Below are positions 62,286 through 64,000 of a DNA stretch of 64,000 bases, piece after piece. Made by a program: the position numbers and the translations under genes. Source of the DNA: Oscillospiraceae bacterium (GTDB taxonomy: Bacteria > Bacillota > Clostridia > Oscillospirales > Ruminococcaceae); NCBI GenBank assembly GCA_016296505.1, contig JAEDJD010000001.1:186001-250000 (forward strand), in the 5' to 3' direction. The notes beneath the pieces were generated by a model. It did no database searches, was not told where the DNA came from, and saw nothing but the letters and a program-made list of their open reading frames with translations. Positions within the stretch are counted from its first letter, which is position 1; every line of letters starts with the position of its first letter.

Positions 62286-64000
62286 TCAATACCCTACAAA
62301 TAGGTATTCCTGAACGGAGTTTCTATGTGTTTTTGCATCAGCCTGATTGCCGAACGCATATTTATAGTCTACGGGAACCACTTCAACGTGTTCCTTGTAT
62401 TTCTTCATCAATGCTACCATATCCTCTTGTGTAGGCAAGCTGTTGGAGGAGTATGAAACAATAAGGATACTGTCGGAGAATTTGCTAAACAGCTTATCGA
62501 AGGCTTCATATGCACCATTTTTCGTTGAAAAAGGTGTAGGATATGATTTGAATTTCTTAGTCTTTGTGTGTTCCTGGATTTCTACACCTTTCCAATCACG
62601 GGCAAGTCCCTCGATAAAATGGTATCTCCGCACATATTCATTGTCCGATAACGGCGAATAGTATGGAGGATCTATATATACAAGATCGGGCTTTTCAACC
62701 TCTAAAGCCATTGCATCGCCATTTACAGACTTATTCGTCTTATGATTATCAAAGACAGCATTATTAACCGCTTCCACAGCTTCAAGAAACTGTTGCGACA
62801 GCGTTTTCTGCAAGTCTTTTCGACCGTCATCATACCTATGACCCGTATATGTAAAAATACCACGAGGTCTTTTCTTCGTGCAGGCACGGATAAGAGCTGT
62901 CATCGCAATAGCTTTCTTATACTGATCGTCCATAGCCGATATGTTTGCTCTGAGTATATCAATCAGCTCGTTTTCCTCATCGGTATAATACAAATCCTTA
63001 AATGTATCAGATACGAAATGATCTACTTCTCCTTGCTTTATCAATAGCTTCTCCACTTCTGCAATGGGGAGTGTTACGGTATTATTCTCAACCATAGCTT
63101 TTGTAAATGTCGCTGACATAGCCATATAATCGTTGCTGATTACAGTTTTACCATGAGATTTGAACATATATCCTACAATACCCGAACCCGAAAAAAGATC
63201 AACTACGGTATCAAATTCAAAGCGTGAAGCGACATTCCATATTTCACCGAGCAGTTTCCTCTTGGAACCCATAAAGCGAGTCGGCGGATATAACGACACC
63301 TGATCGGAGAGAGGTTCACTCTTAACCTTCTTTTTCTTTTCAGGCGGTATAGTTACGATAACATCTTCGCCTTTTCGGGTATCGCCATGACAGGAGATGT
63401 GCCGTTTTGTTTGAATGACCTCTATCTTGTACTGCTCATAAAGCTGGTGAACAAGGGAATGATTGGAATTAGTGAGGATAACGTAGCATCCACGCTCATG
63501 AAGCGTACCGATCATTTTGGCAAGCTCAACATGATCGTCCTCATAAAACTGTTCCTTGGTATATCTCTTGAAATCAGAGTTTTCGGATATTGGGAGATAA
63601 GGCGGATCCAAAAATACAAAATCGCCCGGCTGAGCATAGTGTTCAAGAACAAGTATATAATCACCGCAGAGAATATTCGCCTTACGAAGTGCTTCGGAAG
63701 CAAGTCGCAGAGCATCAATATCACATATCTTTGGATTCTTATACTTGCCAAACGGAGTATTGAACTGCCCACTCCTGTTCACACGGTACAAGCCGTTGAA
63801 ACAAGTTTTATTCAGATATATTGTTCTTGCAGCGGCTTCTGCTTTCGGAAGTGTCTGCCAGTCAAGAGAACGAACCTCATAAAACATCTCGCTTGTATTC
63901 TCATATTTCTGCAAGCACTCGATAACATCATCAACATGATGTGCGACCTGGATATACATATTTATCAGCTCAGGGTTGCTATCAGCTATGATAGCATTCT
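62286..64000 (-). CDS. fused double DNA adenine methyltransferase, 5' end outside window
   Basis: The frame is open to the right edge; the ATG at 63959 is internal, as NAIIADSNPELIN upstream is also coding. The first domain is Dam/DpnM-like, with FLDPPYLP (motif IV) and YVILTNSN, and its SAM-binding start is cut off. A second D12-type domain begins near FMGSKRKLLGEI, with VVDLFSGSGIVG (motif I) and LVYIDPPYYSP (motif IV). Two fused adenine methylases are the usual protection for enzymes with asymmetric sites, matching the AlwI-like nuclease encoded next. Confidence 0.88.
   Translation of the reverse strand, partial: NAIIADSNPELINMYIQVAHHVDDVIECLQKYENTSEMFYEVRSLDWQTLPKAEAAARTIYLNKTCFNGLYRVNRSGQFNTPFGKYKNPKICDIDALRLASEALRKANILCGDYILVLEHYAQPGDFVFLDPPYLPISENSDFKRYTKEQFYEDDHVELAKMIGTLHERGCYVILTNSNHSLVHQLYEQYKIEVIQTKRHISCHGDTRKGEDVIVTIPPEKKKKVKSEPLSDQVSLYPPTRFMGSKRKLLGEIWNVASRFEFDTVVDLFSGSGIVGYMFKSHGKTVISNDYMAMSATFTKAMVENNTVTLPIAEVEKLLIKQGEVDHFVSDTFKDLYYTDEENELIDILRANISAMDDQYKKAIAMTALIRACTKKRPRGIFTYTGHRYDDGRKDLQKTLSQQFLEAVEAVNNAVFDNHKTNKSVNGDAMALEVEKPDLVYIDPPYYSPLSDNEYVRRYHFIEGLARDWKGVEIQEHTKTKKFKSYPTPFSTKNGAYEAFDKLFSKFSDSILIVSYSSNSLPTQEDMVALMKKYKEHVEVVPVDYKYAFGNQADAKTHRNSVQEYLFVGY

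Larger units (their letters stand above)
52484..64000. mobile_element. integrative (mobilizable) element carrying TIR and restriction cargo, right end not in window
   Basis: From rpsI to the right edge the gene content changes. There is a tyrosine integrase, a Cro/CI-type regulator, a small DNA-binding protein, a P4-type primase-helicase and a MobC-like protein, with anti-phage-type cargo on both sides. Base composition falls sharply in the two membrane/TIR modules (long A/T-rich coding runs) compared with the core and with the integrase-primase backbone. I infer insertion at the rpsI 3' end. The matching att copy must lie beyond 64000. No relaxase or conjugation gene is seen. Confidence 0.8.

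Noticed and set aside
1..64000. tRNA and rRNA genes
   Set aside because: I looked through the intergenic stretches and saw no cloverleaf with GGTTCRA-type T arm and no rRNA sequence; a tRNA-finding program would be decisive.

Overview
The window looks like a chromosome segment of a Gram-positive, cellulose-degrading member of the Ruminococcaceae (Clostridia). The evidence is the gene orders yicC-remA-gmk-rpoZ-priA, def-fmt-rsmB-rlmN-stp-pknB-rsgA and DUF512-der-plsY-gpsA, a T-box upstream of aspS, and a secreted GH48 cellulase that ends in a dockerin (14702-17221). The dockerin means the organism builds or joins a cellulosome; a Ruminococcus of the flavefaciens/champanellensis kind is my best guess. 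Bases 1 to about 52480 are ordinary core chromosome. Bases from about 52500 to the right edge are accessory.

Core region. 1-9000: the end of an S1-domain protein, a MATE exporter, rubrerythrin, T-box-aspS, a flotillin, and a receptor-GGDEF fusion. 9300-14000: a leftward four-gene operon for a Gld-type ABC system. 14400-17300: a strong promoter, a ~245-nt untranslated leader and the GH48 cellulase. 17300-22000: yicC-remA-gmk-rpoZ-priA. 22000-32130: formyl-methionine processing (def, fmt), rRNA methylation (rsmB, rlmN), the PP2C phosphatase / PASTA kinase pair and rsgA. 32190-45000: a cysteine-desulfurase-like protein with DUF3343, two secreted or envelope proteins, gapA, an orphan prepilin, a patatin, a carboxypeptidase-like protein and pgi. 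45050-52480: yceD-rpmF, DUF512-der-plsY, gpsA and rplM-rpsI. Many sigma-A-type promoters with exact 17-bp spacing and many intrinsic terminators are visible, so transcription units can be drawn with fair confidence.

Accessory region (about 52500-64000, right end outside the window). An integrative element starts directly after rpsI. Its backbone is a tyrosine integrase and a Cro/CI-type regulator (leftward), then a small DNA-binding protein, a P4-type primase-helicase and a MobC-like relaxosome protein (rightward). The two directions are driven by promoters that overlap at their -10 boxes. No relaxase is visible. Cargo sits on both sides of the backbone. On the left is a small three-helix membrane protein plus a TIR-domain protein. 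On the right is a leftward operon of a fused DNA adenine methyltransferase, an AlwI-like restriction enzyme, a TIR protein, a ThsB-like (DUF1863) TIR protein and a second copy of the same small membrane protein.

The most interesting object is this repeated pairing of one membrane-protein family with TIR proteins of different types. It looks like an anti-phage signalling system related to Thoeris, in which the membrane protein takes the place of the usual ThsA effector. That function is inferred from family and context only.
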